From the NCBI GenBank assembly GCA_036554945.1, contig DATBMH010000077.1:1-64000 (forward strand): 64,000 bases of DNA, in the 5' to 3' direction. A model generated the notes under the pieces. The model saw nothing but the letters and a program-made list of their open reading frames with translations. It ran no database searches and had not been told where the DNA came from. Source of the DNA: JACDAN01 sp036554945 (lineage in GTDB: Bacteria > Actinomycetota > Thermoleophilia > Gaiellales > Gaiellaceae). Position 1 is the stretch's first letter; each line of letters begins with the position of its first letter. Position numbers and translations under genes: made by a program. Shown piece by piece: positions 18,184-26,705 of this stretch.

Positions 18184-19283
18184 GCGAGCGCGGTAGTCCC
18201 ACGCTCCGGATGCTCGACCGCCACGCGGGGATCCCGGTGGTTGCCGCGACCGGCCTCGTGCGCCGCAAGCGGAGCAAGCCGGCCGAGATCCGGCGGATCG
18301 GCGTCCTCAAGGCGTACGCGATCGGCGACACGGTGCTGCTCTCCGCGATCGTCCGCGACCTGGTCGACGCGCAGCCGGACGCGGAGATCGTGTTCTTCTC
18401 GGGGCTCGACAACGCGCGGACCGCGGAGCTGCTCGACGGCGTCTCCACCGTCGTCTCGGTCCCGATCTCGCGTCCGTGGCGCACCGTCCGGGCGCTGCGC
18501 GCCCACCGGGTCGACGTGCTGCTCGACTTCGGGGCCTGGCCCCGGATCGAGGCGCTCGAGACCGCGCTCTCCGGTGCCCGGTACACCGTCGGGTTCCGGA
18601 CGGAGGGCCAGTACCGCCACTACGCCTACGACGCCGCCGTCCCGCACTCGGCCGACGTCCACGAGCTCGAGAACTACCGGCGGCTCCTCGAGCCGCTCGG
18701 CGTCGAAGCCCGAGCGCTGCCCCGCCTCGAGGCGCCGGGCGAGCTGGCGCCCGAGCTGCTGCCCGACGGCGACTACGTCGTCTTCCACCTCTGGCCCGGC
18801 GGCTACCGGAGCGAGCTGAAGGAGTGGCCCCTCGACCGGTGGCGCGAGCTGGCCGAGCAGCTCAACGGGCAGGGCTACGCCGTCGTGCTCACCGGAGGGC
18901 CGGACGACGCCGAGCGGACGGCCGCCTTCGCGCAGACCTGCCAGGGCCCGGTGACCTCCGCCGCCGGACGGTTCTCCATCCGCGAGGTGCTGGACGTGCT
19001 GGCGCGGAGCCGCGGCGTCGTCAGCGTGAACACCGGGACGATGCACCTCGCCGCCGCGGTCGGGGCGCCGACCGTCGCGCTGAACGGACCCACGAGCGAC
19101 CGGCGCTGGGGCCCGCTCGGCGAGCTGACGGCCTCGGTCAACTCCGAGCTCGACGGCTGCGGCTACCTGAACCTCGGCTCGGAGTACGACGGGCGGCGGC
19201 AGGACTGCATGCTCGGGATCTCGGTCGAGCGCGTGCTCGAGGCGACGCGAGGCCTGGTAGGCGCGGCGCGGGAGCCTGCCTAA
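18180..19283 (+). CDS. Glycosyltransferase family 9 (heptosyltransferase-like)
   Basis: The 367-residue protein carries GVLKAYAIGDTVLLSAIV near 41-58, the N-terminal signature of ADP-heptose:LPS heptosyltransferases, and the C-terminal VVSVNTGTMHLAAAVGAPTVAL signature near 280-301. It lies directly before genes that make ADP-heptose, so it is the likely enzyme that adds heptose to the surface polymer. The acceptor is unknown. Confidence 0.92.
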   Translation: MSERGSPTLRMLDRHAGIPVVAATGLVRRKRSKPAEIRRIGVLKAYAIGDTVLLSAIVRDLVDAQPDAEIVFFSGLDNARTAELLDGVSTVVSVPISRPWRTVRALRAHRVDVLLDFGAWPRIEALETALSGARYTVGFRTEGQYRHYAYDAAVPHSADVHELENYRRLLEPLGVEARALPRLEAPGELAPELLPDGDYVVFHLWPGGYRSELKEWPLDRWRELAEQLNGQGYAVVLTGGPDDAERTAAFAQTCQGPVTSAAGRFSIREVLDVLARSRGVVSVNTGTMHLAAAVGAPTVALNGPTSDRRWGPLGELTASVNSELDGCGYLNLGSEYDGRRQDCMLGISVERVLEATRGLVGAAREPA

Positions 19284-19284
19284 C

Positions 19285-20376
19285 ATGAGTCGAATGGACG
19301 ACCTCGGGGACGCGATCTCCCGTTCCCTCGGGGAAGGCGCTGAGCTGCGGGACGAGCTGGCGGCGACCTGCGCCGCGCCTGCCGCTGCCGCGGCGCGCGC
19401 GATCGCGAGCTGCGTCCGGAGCGGCGGCAAGGTGCTGCTGTTCGGGAACGGCGGCAGCGCCGCGGACGCGCAGCACATGGCCGCGGAGCTGGTCGGCCGG
19501 TTCGCGATTCCCGAGCGGGCAGCCCTGCCCGCGATCGCGCTGACGACGGACAGCTCGACGCTCACCGCGGTCTCAAACGACCTCGGCTTCGAGCGCGTCT
19601 TCGCCCGCCAGCTCGAGGCGCTTGGCCGGCGCGGCGACGTCGCCTTCGCGATCTCGACGAGCGGCGGCTCGCCGAACGTGCTGGCCGCGGTGGAGACGGC
19701 GCGCGAGCGCGGGCTTCGCGTGGTCGCCCTGACCGGCGGGGACGGTGGGCGGCTCGCGGAGGCGGCGGACATCGCGATCGTCGTCCCGTCGACGAGCACG
19801 CCGCGCATCCAGGAGGCCCACCTCGCGCTGGAGCACGCGATCTGCGAGACGGTCGAGCAGCTGCTCTTCGGCGGATCGGAGGAGGTCTCGTCCTCGCCGA
19901 AGGTGGTCGACTGGGACACGCTCCTCGACTTGCGCGAGCAGTGGCGCCGAGACGGGCGGACGGTCGTCTGGACGAACGGCTGCTTCGACCTCCTCCACGC
20001 CGGCCACGTCCGCAGCCTCGAGGAGGCGCGCGCGTTTGGCGACGTGCTGGTCGTCGGCCTCAACGGCGACGACGCGGTCGGCGCGCTGAAGGGCCCGGGC
20101 CGCCCGGTGCTCCCGGCGGCCGAGCGCGCCGAGATCCTCGCCGGTCTCGCGGCCGTCGACCACGTCGTCGTCTTCGACGAGCTCACGCCGGAGGCCGCGC
20201 TCGAACGGCTCCGGCCGGACGTCCACGCGAAGGGCGCGGACTACGCGCCGCCGAACGGCAAGCCGATCCCGGAGCTCGACCTCGTCCGCTCCTACGGCGG
20301 CGAGGTCCGGTTCATCCCGCTCGTCCCCGGCAGCTCGACCACCGAGATCGTCTCCCGGATCCGCGATGGCAGCTAG
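19285..20376 (+). CDS. Fusion of sedoheptulose-7-phosphate isomerase (GmhA) and heptose-1-phosphate adenylyltransferase
   Basis: The 363-residue protein joins two enzymes of ADP-heptose synthesis. Residues 1-195 are a SIS-fold isomerase with GNGGSAADAQHMAAEL (54-69), STSGGSPNV (124-132) and EAHLALEHAICE (178-189), as in GmhA. Residues 225-363 are a nucleotidyltransferase with WTNGCFDLLHAGHVRS (229-244), as in the C-terminal half of HldE. The expected kinase half of HldE is missing here and is encoded separately at 20863. The last 11 bases overlap gmhB. The fusion joins steps 1 and 4 of the pathway. Confidence 0.93.
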   Translation: MSRMDDLGDAISRSLGEGAELRDELAATCAAPAAAAARAIASCVRSGGKVLLFGNGGSAADAQHMAAELVGRFAIPERAALPAIALTTDSSTLTAVSNDLGFERVFARQLEALGRRGDVAFAISTSGGSPNVLAAVETARERGLRVVALTGGDGGRLAEAADIAIVVPSTSTPRIQEAHLALEHAICETVEQLLFGGSEEVSSSPKVVDWDTLLDLREQWRRDGRTVVWTNGCFDLLHAGHVRSLEEARAFGDVLVVGLNGDDAVGALKGPGRPVLPAAERAEILAGLAAVDHVVVFDELTPEAALERLRPDVHAKGADYAPPNGKPIPELDLVRSYGGEVRFIPLVPGSSTTEIVSRIRDGS

Positions 20377-20866
20377 GACACCCGCGGTCTTCCTCGACCG
20401 CGACGGGACCGTGATCCGCGACGCGAGCTACCCGCGCGACCCCGGCGAGGTGAGCCTCCTTCCGGGCGCGGTCGAGGCGCTCTCCACGATCGCCGCGAGC
20501 GGCTTCAGGATCGTCGTCGTCAGCAACCAGTCGGGCATCGGCCGCGGCCTCGTCTCGCCGGAGGAGGCGGACGCCGTCCACGACCGGTTCGCGGCCGTGC
20601 TCCAGGAGGCGGGCGTCCGGATCGACGGCGCGTACTACTGCCCCCACTCGCCCGACGACGGCTGCGACTGCCGCAAGCCGGCGCCGGGGCTCCTGCTCCG
20701 GGCGGCCGAGGAGCTCCACATCGACCTCGCGAGCTCGATCATGGTCGGCGACAAGGACTCCGACCTCGAAGCGGGTCGCCGGGCGGGCTGCTCGGCCGTC
20801 CGCTTCCGGGGCGACTGGGCCGAGGTGGTCACCGGGATCGTCGGACGGGAGGCCGGCGCGGCGTGA
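20366..20866 (+). CDS. gmhB: D-glycero-D-manno-heptose 1,7-bisphosphate 7-phosphatase
   Basis: The 166-residue HAD-family phosphatase has the nucleophile motif VFLDRDGT (8-15), the SNQSGIGRG loop (52-60) and the zinc-binding loop CPHSPDDGCDC, as in GmhB. It removes the 7-phosphate so that the 1-phosphate can be adenylylated. ATG at 20366 overlaps the fused gmhA gene, and GTGA joins it to hldA. Confidence 0.94.
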   Translation: MAARTPAVFLDRDGTVIRDASYPRDPGEVSLLPGAVEALSTIAASGFRIVVVSNQSGIGRGLVSPEEADAVHDRFAAVLQEAGVRIDGAYYCPHSPDDGCDCRKPAPGLLLRAAEELHIDLASSIMVGDKDSDLEAGRRAGCSAVRFRGDWAEVVTGIVGREAGAA

Positions 20867-21816
20867 TCGAGATCCTCGAGCGCTTCCCCGGGACGTCCGT
20901 GCTCGTCGTGGGGGACGTCATGCTCGACGAATACGTCTGGGGCGAGGTGCGCCGCGTCTCGCCCGAGGCGCCCGTCCCGGTCGTCGACGTCAGGACCCGG
21001 ACGTACGTGCCGGGCGGAGCGGCCAACGTCGCCGCAGGTGTCGTCGCGCTCGGCGGGAAGGCGTGGCTCGCAGGCGTCGTCGGCGACGACGACGCCGCGC
21101 GCCTGCTCGGCGAGGCGCTCGCCGAGACCGGCGTCGAGGCCGGGCTGACCGTCGATCCGAGCCGTCCGACGACGACGAAGACGCGGATCGTGGCGCAGAG
21201 CCAGCAGGTCGTCCGCACGGACTCCGAGGACCGCTCCCCCGTCGCCGGCGACATCGCCGACCGGATCGTCGACTCGATCGCGGGCCGGCTTGGCGAGGTG
21301 GACGCGGTGGTGCTGTCCGACTACGCGAAGGGCGTCGTCTCCCAGGAGCTGGCGGCTCGCGTCATCCAGCTCGCGCGCGAGGCCGAGAAGCCCGTCGTGG
21401 CCGACCCGAAGGGGTCCGAGTACGCGAAGTACGGCGGCGCGACCGTGATCACGCCGAACGTCCACGAGGCGAAACGGGCGGCGGGGCTCGACGGCGAGAC
21501 CCACCACGACCTGGACGAGGTTCAGGGCCGGCTTGCCGGGATCCTCGGCGGGAGCGCCCTGCTGATCACGCGCGGCGCGCAGGGCATGTCGCTCTTCGAC
21601 GGCGGCGCGGCGGTCGACATCCCCTCGCGCGCCCAGAGCGTCTTCGACGTGACCGGCGCGGGCGACGCGGTGGTCAGCACCCTCGCCCTCGCGCTCGGCT
21701 GCGGCGCCTCGCTCGAGGATGCGTCCCGGCTGGCGAACGCCGCCGCGGGAGTGTCGGTCGGCAAGGTCGGCACCCAGACGCTGTCGCTCGACGAGCTGCG
21801 GGACGCAGCGGCCTAA
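20863..21816 (+). CDS. hldA: D-glycero-beta-D-manno-heptose-7-phosphate kinase (stand-alone HldA)
   Basis: The 317-residue PfkB-family sugar kinase corresponds to the N-terminal half of E. coli HldE. It begins with VVGDVMLDEYVWGEV (15-29), has VPGGAANVAAG (48-58), and ends with the anion-hole and catalytic base motif DVTGAGDAVVS. It phosphorylates heptose 7-phosphate at position 1. Its start is GTG at 20863. Confidence 0.95.
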   Translation: MIEILERFPGTSVLVVGDVMLDEYVWGEVRRVSPEAPVPVVDVRTRTYVPGGAANVAAGVVALGGKAWLAGVVGDDDAARLLGEALAETGVEAGLTVDPSRPTTTKTRIVAQSQQVVRTDSEDRSPVAGDIADRIVDSIAGRLGEVDAVVLSDYAKGVVSQELAARVIQLAREAEKPVVADPKGSEYAKYGGATVITPNVHEAKRAAGLDGETHHDLDEVQGRLAGILGGSALLITRGAQGMSLFDGGAAVDIPSRAQSVFDVTGAGDAVVSTLALALGCGASLEDASRLANAAAGVSVGKVGTQTLSLDELRDAAA

Positions 21817-21820
21817 CCGG

Positions 21821-23191
21821 GTGGCGCTCCGCACGCTCCTCGTGGCGCTGCTCGTGGGCGCGGCCGGCGCCTCCCCCGGCACTGCGGCGGCGCCCGCGTC
21901 CGGCCCCCTCCGGGTTCTCGCCTCGAACCCGCGCTACTTCGCCGACGCGGCCGGACGGCCCGTCTACCTGACCGGCTCGCACGTCTGGTGGAACCTCGTC
22001 GGCGCGAAGACGTGGAAGGTGGACTGCCGGCGCGGCGCCGTGCGACGGTTCTCGTACGACGCCTACCTCCGCCGCCTCCGGGCCCTGAACCACAACTTCT
22101 TCCGTCTCTGGACCTCGCAGCAGCCGGCGTTCGTGGAGTGCGGCCGGCTCGTCCGAGTCGGGCCGCTGCCCTGGCTCCGGAGCGGGCCTGGCCGAGCAGC
22201 CGACAGGAGACCGAAGTTCGACCTCCGTCGTTTAGACCCCGCCTACTTCCGCCGCCTACGCGCCCGGGTCGCGGCCGCCCAGCGCCGCGGGATCTATGTC
22301 TCGGTGATGCTCTTCGAGGGCTGGGGCCTGCAGAACGCCGGCGCCTGGCGCTGGCGTGGCGACCCCTTCAACCCGCGGAACAACGTCAACGGGATCGACG
22401 GCGATCTCGACGGAGACGGCACCGGCACCGAGCTGCAGACGCTCGCCTCCCCCGCGGTGCTGCGGATCCAGGACGCCTACGTCCGCAAGGTGGTCGACAC
22501 CGTCAACCGCTTCGACAACGTCCTCTACGAGGTCGCGAACGAGAGCGGCGTCTACTCGACGGCGTGGCAGTACCGCGTGATCCGGCTGGTCAAGCGCTAC
22601 GAGGCCGGGCGGAAACGCCACCCGGTCGGGATGACCTTCCAGCACGCCGGCGGGAGCAACGCGAACCTCTTCCGCAGCCCGGCCGACTGGGTCTCGCCCG
22701 AGAGCGACACGTACCTCACCGACCCGCCGGTCGCCACGGGACGGAAGGTCGTGATCGCCGACAGCGACCACATCTGCGGCCTGTGCGCGGATCCGGCGTT
22801 CCCGTGGAAGGCGTTCCTGCGCGGGGACAACGTCCTCTTCATGGACGAGTTCCTGAGCGCGCCCGAGCACCGCGGCGTCCGCACCGCCCTCGGCCAGACC
22901 AGGCGGTACGCCCGCCGCATGGACCTCCGGACGGCGCGCCCGCTGCCCTCGCTCTGCTCGACGAGGTACTGCCTCGCCACGCCGGGCCGCGCGTACCTCG
23001 CCTACCAGCCCGGCTCCGGCGCGTTCAGCGTCGACCTCCGCGCGGCGCGCGGCGACCTGGCCGTCGAGTGGCTGAACCCGGTGAGCGGCCGGACGACTCC
23101 GGGCGGGACCGTGGACGGCGGAGCGGTCCGCACCCTCACCCCGCCCTTCGGCGGCGCCGCCGTCGTCTACCTCCGTACGCTTCGCCCGTGA
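21821..23191 (+). CDS. Secreted glycoside hydrolase-like protein (DUF4038/apiosidase-like TIM barrel)
   Basis: The 456-residue product has a signal-type N-terminus and then RYFADAAGRPVYLTGSHVWWN, the opening typical of DUF4038/GH140-like barrels. YEVANESG supplies a likely acid/base Glu and VLFMDEF a likely nucleophile Glu. The last about 90 residues form a small beta-rich domain like the collagen-binding-type domain often attached to this family. GTG at 21821 was chosen as the first start after the hldA stop. It is the second exported glycosidase-like gene in the locus. Confidence 0.8.
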   Translation: MALRTLLVALLVGAAGASPGTAAAPASGPLRVLASNPRYFADAAGRPVYLTGSHVWWNLVGAKTWKVDCRRGAVRRFSYDAYLRRLRALNHNFFRLWTSQQPAFVECGRLVRVGPLPWLRSGPGRAADRRPKFDLRRLDPAYFRRLRARVAAAQRRGIYVSVMLFEGWGLQNAGAWRWRGDPFNPRNNVNGIDGDLDGDGTGTELQTLASPAVLRIQDAYVRKVVDTVNRFDNVLYEVANESGVYSTAWQYRVIRLVKRYEAGRKRHPVGMTFQHAGGSNANLFRSPADWVSPESDTYLTDPPVATGRKVVIADSDHICGLCADPAFPWKAFLRGDNVLFMDEFLSAPEHRGVRTALGQTRRYARRMDLRTARPLPSLCSTRYCLATPGRAYLAYQPGSGAFSVDLRAARGDLAVEWLNPVSGRTTPGGTVDGGAVRTLTPPFGGAAVVYLRTLRP

Positions 23192-24222
23192 AGGTCCTCG
23201 TCACCGGCCACCACGGGTACATCGGCTCGGTCTGCGCACCGCTGCTCGCCGACGCCGGCCACGAGGTCGTCGGGCTCGACAGCCTGCTCTACCGCGACTG
23301 CGACCTCACGTCCGCGAGGGACCGCCCGGTCGAGAGCGTGGCACGCGACGTCCGCGACGTCGGCCCCGAGCAGCTCCACGGCTTCGACGCGGTCGTCCAC
23401 CTCGCAGCGCTGTCGAACGACCCGATCGGCGACTTCAGCCCCGAGCTGACCCGCGCCATCAACTACGAAGCGACGGTGTCGTTGGCGAAGGCCGCGCAGG
23501 AGGCAGGCGTGCGCCGCTTCGTCTTCGCCTCGTCCTGCAGCATGTACGGGACCTCGTCGGACGAGGCCGTCGACGAGTCCGCGCCGCTGAAGCCGCTGAC
23601 CGCGTACGCCGAGTCGAAGGTGCGCTCCGAGGAGGCGCTCGCCGACCTCGCCGGCCCCGACTTCGCCCCGGTCTCGATGCGCAACGCGACCGCCTACGGC
23701 GTCTCGCCGCGCCTGCGCGTCGACATCGTCCTCAACAACCTCGTGGGGTGGGCGTTCACGACCGGCAAGGTCAAGATCCTCAGCGACGGCACGCCCTGGC
23801 GGCCCCTGATCCACGTGGAGGACATCTCGCGGGCGACGCTGGCGGCGCTCGAGGCGCCCGAGGACGCGATCCGCGGCGAGGCGTTCAACGTCGGCCGCGA
23901 GGACGAGAACTACCAGGTGCGCGACCTCGGCGACATCGTCGAGGCGAAGGTCCCGGGGTCGGAGGTCGAGTACGCGGGCTCGGGGGATCCGGACCCGCGG
24001 AGCTACCGCGTCAGCTTCGAGAAGCTCGAGCGCACCTTCCCCGACCTGCGGCTCACCTGGACGGCGAGGGCCGGCGCGCAGGAGCTCGCGGACGCCTACC
24101 GCGCCGCCGGTCTCACGCTCGAGGAGTTCGAGAGCGACCGGTTCACGCGGCTGAAGCGGCTGCGGCGGCTGCTGGAGAGCGGCGAGCTCGACTCGACGCT
24201 CCGCCGGCGGGAGGCGGCGTGA
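23188..24222 (+). CDS. NAD-dependent epimerase/dehydratase (extended SDR)
   Basis: The 344-residue protein begins MKVLVTGHHGYIGS, the NAD-binding motif of a WcaG-like subgroup, and has VVHLAALSNDP (70-80), FASSCSMYG and the catalytic YAESK. In many polysaccharide clusters this subgroup sits with a 3,5-epimerase and a SAF-domain oxidoreductase, as here. It could be the heptose or deoxysugar modifying enzyme of the locus; HldD-type identity is not supported by its N-terminus. GTG at 23188 shares GTGA with the previous stop. Confidence 0.88.
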   Translation: MKVLVTGHHGYIGSVCAPLLADAGHEVVGLDSLLYRDCDLTSARDRPVESVARDVRDVGPEQLHGFDAVVHLAALSNDPIGDFSPELTRAINYEATVSLAKAAQEAGVRRFVFASSCSMYGTSSDEAVDESAPLKPLTAYAESKVRSEEALADLAGPDFAPVSMRNATAYGVSPRLRVDIVLNNLVGWAFTTGKVKILSDGTPWRPLIHVEDISRATLAALEAPEDAIRGEAFNVGREDENYQVRDLGDIVEAKVPGSEVEYAGSGDPDPRSYRVSFEKLERTFPDLRLTWTARAGAQELADAYRAAGLTLEEFESDRFTRLKRLRRLLESGELDSTLRRREAA

Positions 24223-24752
24223 TCTTCGAGGCGACCAAGCTCCCGGGCGCCTTCGTCATCGACGTCGAGCGGCGCGAGGACGAGCGCGGGTTCTTCGGGC
24301 GGACGTTCTGCGTCGACGAGTTCTCCCAGCACGGCCTGAAGACCGGGCTCGTGCAGGCGAACGTCTCCTGGAACCCGCGGCAGGGGACGCTCCGCGGGAT
24401 GCACTTCCAGCGTGCGCCGCACGCCGAGGTGAAGATCGTGCGCGCCACCCGCGGCGCGGTCCACGACGTGATCATCGACCTGCGGCCGGACTCGCCGACC
24501 TACACGCAGTGGATCGGGGTCGACCTGACCGCGGAGAACCGCCGCGCGCTCTACGTCCCCGAGGGTTTCGCGCACGGCTTCCAGACGCTCGTCCCAGACT
24601 GCGAGGTGCACTACCTCGTGACCGAGTTCTACACGCCCGAGGCCGAGGGCGGCGTGCGCTGGGACGACCCCGCCTTCGGGATCGAATGGCCCGATCCCGC
24701 GAACGCGTTCCTGTCCCCGAAGGACGCAGCCTGGCCGGACTTCGACGGCTGA
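24219..24752 (+). CDS. dTDP-4-dehydrorhamnose 3,5-epimerase-like protein
   Basis: The 177-residue cupin-fold protein has DERGFFGRTF (22-31), GTLRGMHFQ (56-64, with the catalytic His) and VPEGFAHGFQTL (113-124), the RfbC/RmlC signature. It would epimerise a 4-keto-6-deoxy nucleotide sugar. No RmlA, RmlB or RmlD lies in the window, so the substrate may not be dTDP-rhamnose precursor. The start is GTG at 24219. Confidence 0.9.
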   Translation: MIFEATKLPGAFVIDVERREDERGFFGRTFCVDEFSQHGLKTGLVQANVSWNPRQGTLRGMHFQRAPHAEVKIVRATRGAVHDVIIDLRPDSPTYTQWIGVDLTAENRRALYVPEGFAHGFQTLVPDCEVHYLVTEFYTPEAEGGVRWDDPAFGIEWPDPANAFLSPKDAAWPDFDG

Positions 24753-26050
24753 TGCAGATCGTCGACACCGCACTCGAGCAGCGCCGCCGGGACGGCAACC
24801 CGATCAGGGTCGCGATGGTCGGCGCCGGTTTCATGGGCCGCGGGATCGCGCTCCAGATCCTCAGCTCGGTCCCGGGGATGCGGCTCGTCGGCATCGCCAA
24901 CCGGAACCTCGAGAAGGCGCAGCGCGCGTACGCGGAGGCGGGAGCGGACGACGTGGTCGAGGCCTCGTCCGACGACGAGCTCGAGGCTGCGATCTCCGCC
25001 GGCCGCTACGCCGTCACCCAGGATCCGCTGCTGCTCGCCCGCAGCCCGCAGGTCGAGGCCGTGATCGAGGTCACCGGCGCCGTCGAGAACGGGGCGCGCA
25101 CGGTCACGACCGCGATCGAGCACGGCAAGCACGCCATCCTGATGAACGCCGAGCTCGACGGCACCGCCGGGCCCCTGCTCAACCGGCTCGCGCGCGAGCA
25201 GGGCGTCGTGTACACGAACGCCGACGGCGACCAGCCCGGCGTCCAGCTCAACCTCTTCCGGTTCGTGAAGACGATCGGCGTCCGGCCGGTCCTGTGCGGG
25301 AACATCAAGGGCCTCCACGACCCGTACCGGAACCCGACCACGCAGGAGGGCTTCGCGAAGCAGTGGGGCCAGAACCCGCGCATGGTCACGTCCTTCGCGG
25401 ACGGGACGAAGATCTCGTTCGAGCAGGCGATCGTCGCGAACGCCACCGGCATGCGGGTCGCGAAGCGCGGGATGCACGGCCCGACGGTGGAGACCGGGAC
25501 GCACATCGACCACTCGCGCGAGCTCTTCGACCTCGACGAGCTCACGGCCGGCTCCGGGATCGTCGACTACGTCGTCGGCGCGGTCCCGAGCCCGGGCGTC
25601 TTCGTCCTCGGGACCCACGACGACCCGACCCAGCAGCACTACCTGAACCTCTACAAGATGGGCGAGGGGCCGCTCTACTGCTTCTACACGCCGTGGCACC
25701 TCTGCCATTTCGAGGTGCCGATCACGGTCGCACGGGCCGTGCTCTTCGACGATGCGGCGATCGCGCCGCAGGGCGCGCCTTCCGTGGAGGTCGTCGCCGC
25801 CGCGAAGGTCGACCTCGAGGCGGGCCAAGAGCTCGACTCCCTCGGCGGCTACCTCACCTACGGGCTCGCCGAGAACGTCGACGTCGCTGCCCGCGAAGGA
25901 CTCCTGCCGCTCGGGATCGCGGAGGGCTGCCGCATGGTGCGTGACGTCGCCAAGGACGCGGTGCTCACGTACGACGACGTGGAGCTCCCCGAGGGGCGCC
26001 TGATCGACCGCCTGCGCGCCGAGCAGGCGGCCCGCTTCAAGCTCTCGTAG
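24752..26050 (+). CDS. NAD(P)-dependent oxidoreductase with SAF-type C-terminal domain
   Basis: The 432-residue protein has a Rossmann domain (VAMVGAGFMGRGIALQ, near 20-35) with homoserine-dehydrogenase-like features, then a region with NIKGLHDPYRNP, and a C-terminal SAF-like domain (about 355-432). Related proteins occur in polysaccharide and modified-sugar gene clusters, but the reaction is not established from sequence. ATG at 24752 overlaps the stop of the epimerase gene. The last 14 bases overlap the convergent membrane protein gene. Confidence 0.75.
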   Translation: MQIVDTALEQRRRDGNPIRVAMVGAGFMGRGIALQILSSVPGMRLVGIANRNLEKAQRAYAEAGADDVVEASSDDELEAAISAGRYAVTQDPLLLARSPQVEAVIEVTGAVENGARTVTTAIEHGKHAILMNAELDGTAGPLLNRLAREQGVVYTNADGDQPGVQLNLFRFVKTIGVRPVLCGNIKGLHDPYRNPTTQEGFAKQWGQNPRMVTSFADGTKISFEQAIVANATGMRVAKRGMHGPTVETGTHIDHSRELFDLDELTAGSGIVDYVVGAVPSPGVFVLGTHDDPTQQHYLNLYKMGEGPLYCFYTPWHLCHFEVPITVARAVLFDDAAIAPQGAPSVEVVAAAKVDLEAGQELDSLGGYLTYGLAENVDVAAREGLLPLGIAEGCRMVRDVAKDAVLTYDDVELPEGRLIDRLRAEQAARFKLS

Positions 26051-26705
26051 CCGCGAGGTCGCCGATGGCGCGGCAGGCGGCCGCGGTCAGGCCCGCGACG
26101 ATCAGCACCCAGCCCGCGAGCTCGGCGCCCTCCTCGATCGCGATCTGCAGCGCGCCGACGAACGTCTCGGCGGTCTCGCCCGCGGAGTACCACAGCGACG
26201 CCAGCGCTTCCGCGGCGACGCCGAGGACGAGCAGGCCGAGCCCGACGCGAAGAACGAGGCCGGCGCGCTCCGAGAGCCCTTCGGCCACGCGCCACAGCAG
26301 CAGAAACGCGAAGACGAGGAGCGGGAAGAAGAGCGCGGGCCACAGGCCGTGCACCCACGAGTCGCCGAGCCCGAGTTCGTTCGCGACGCGTGTGCCGCCG
26401 TCCTCGTGGAGCTGCAGCGTGTCGTCGAGCGAGAAGAGCGCCAGCGTCCCGGCGAGGACGAGGAACCGGCCGCGCTGCTCCTGGAGCACGTTCGCGAGCA
26501 GGAACGCGACGAACGCGCCGGTGAACGTGACGACGGAACCGGCCCAGGAGAAGGCGTTGTTCTCGGCGTCCGCGTTCAGCGGCCCGGCGTCCCCGTCGAA
26601 GACGAACACGTAGGCGAACTGGCTGACGAAGATCCAGGCGGCGGCGGCGACGGCGAGTGCGATGCCGACCGTGATCACCCGGTCGACGAGTCCAGGCAGC
26701 CCCAA
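26037..26705 (-). CDS. Six-helix membrane protein of unknown function
   Basis: The 222-residue protein has about six predicted membrane helices and a conserved-looking FSLDDTLQLHEDGG segment between helices 3 and 4. I recognise no family. The TTG start at 26705 directly follows the lysS stop (TAGTTG), so it is probably translated from the same mRNA as lysS. Confidence 0.65.
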   Translation of the reverse strand: MGLPGLVDRVITVGIALAVAAAAWIFVSQFAYVFVFDGDAGPLNADAENNAFSWAGSVVTFTGAFVAFLLANVLQEQRGRFLVLAGTLALFSLDDTLQLHEDGGTRVANELGLGDSWVHGLWPALFFPLLVFAFLLLWRVAEGLSERAGLVLRVGLGLLVLGVAAEALASLWYSAGETAETFVGALQIAIEEGAELAGWVLIVAGLTAAACRAIGDLAATRA

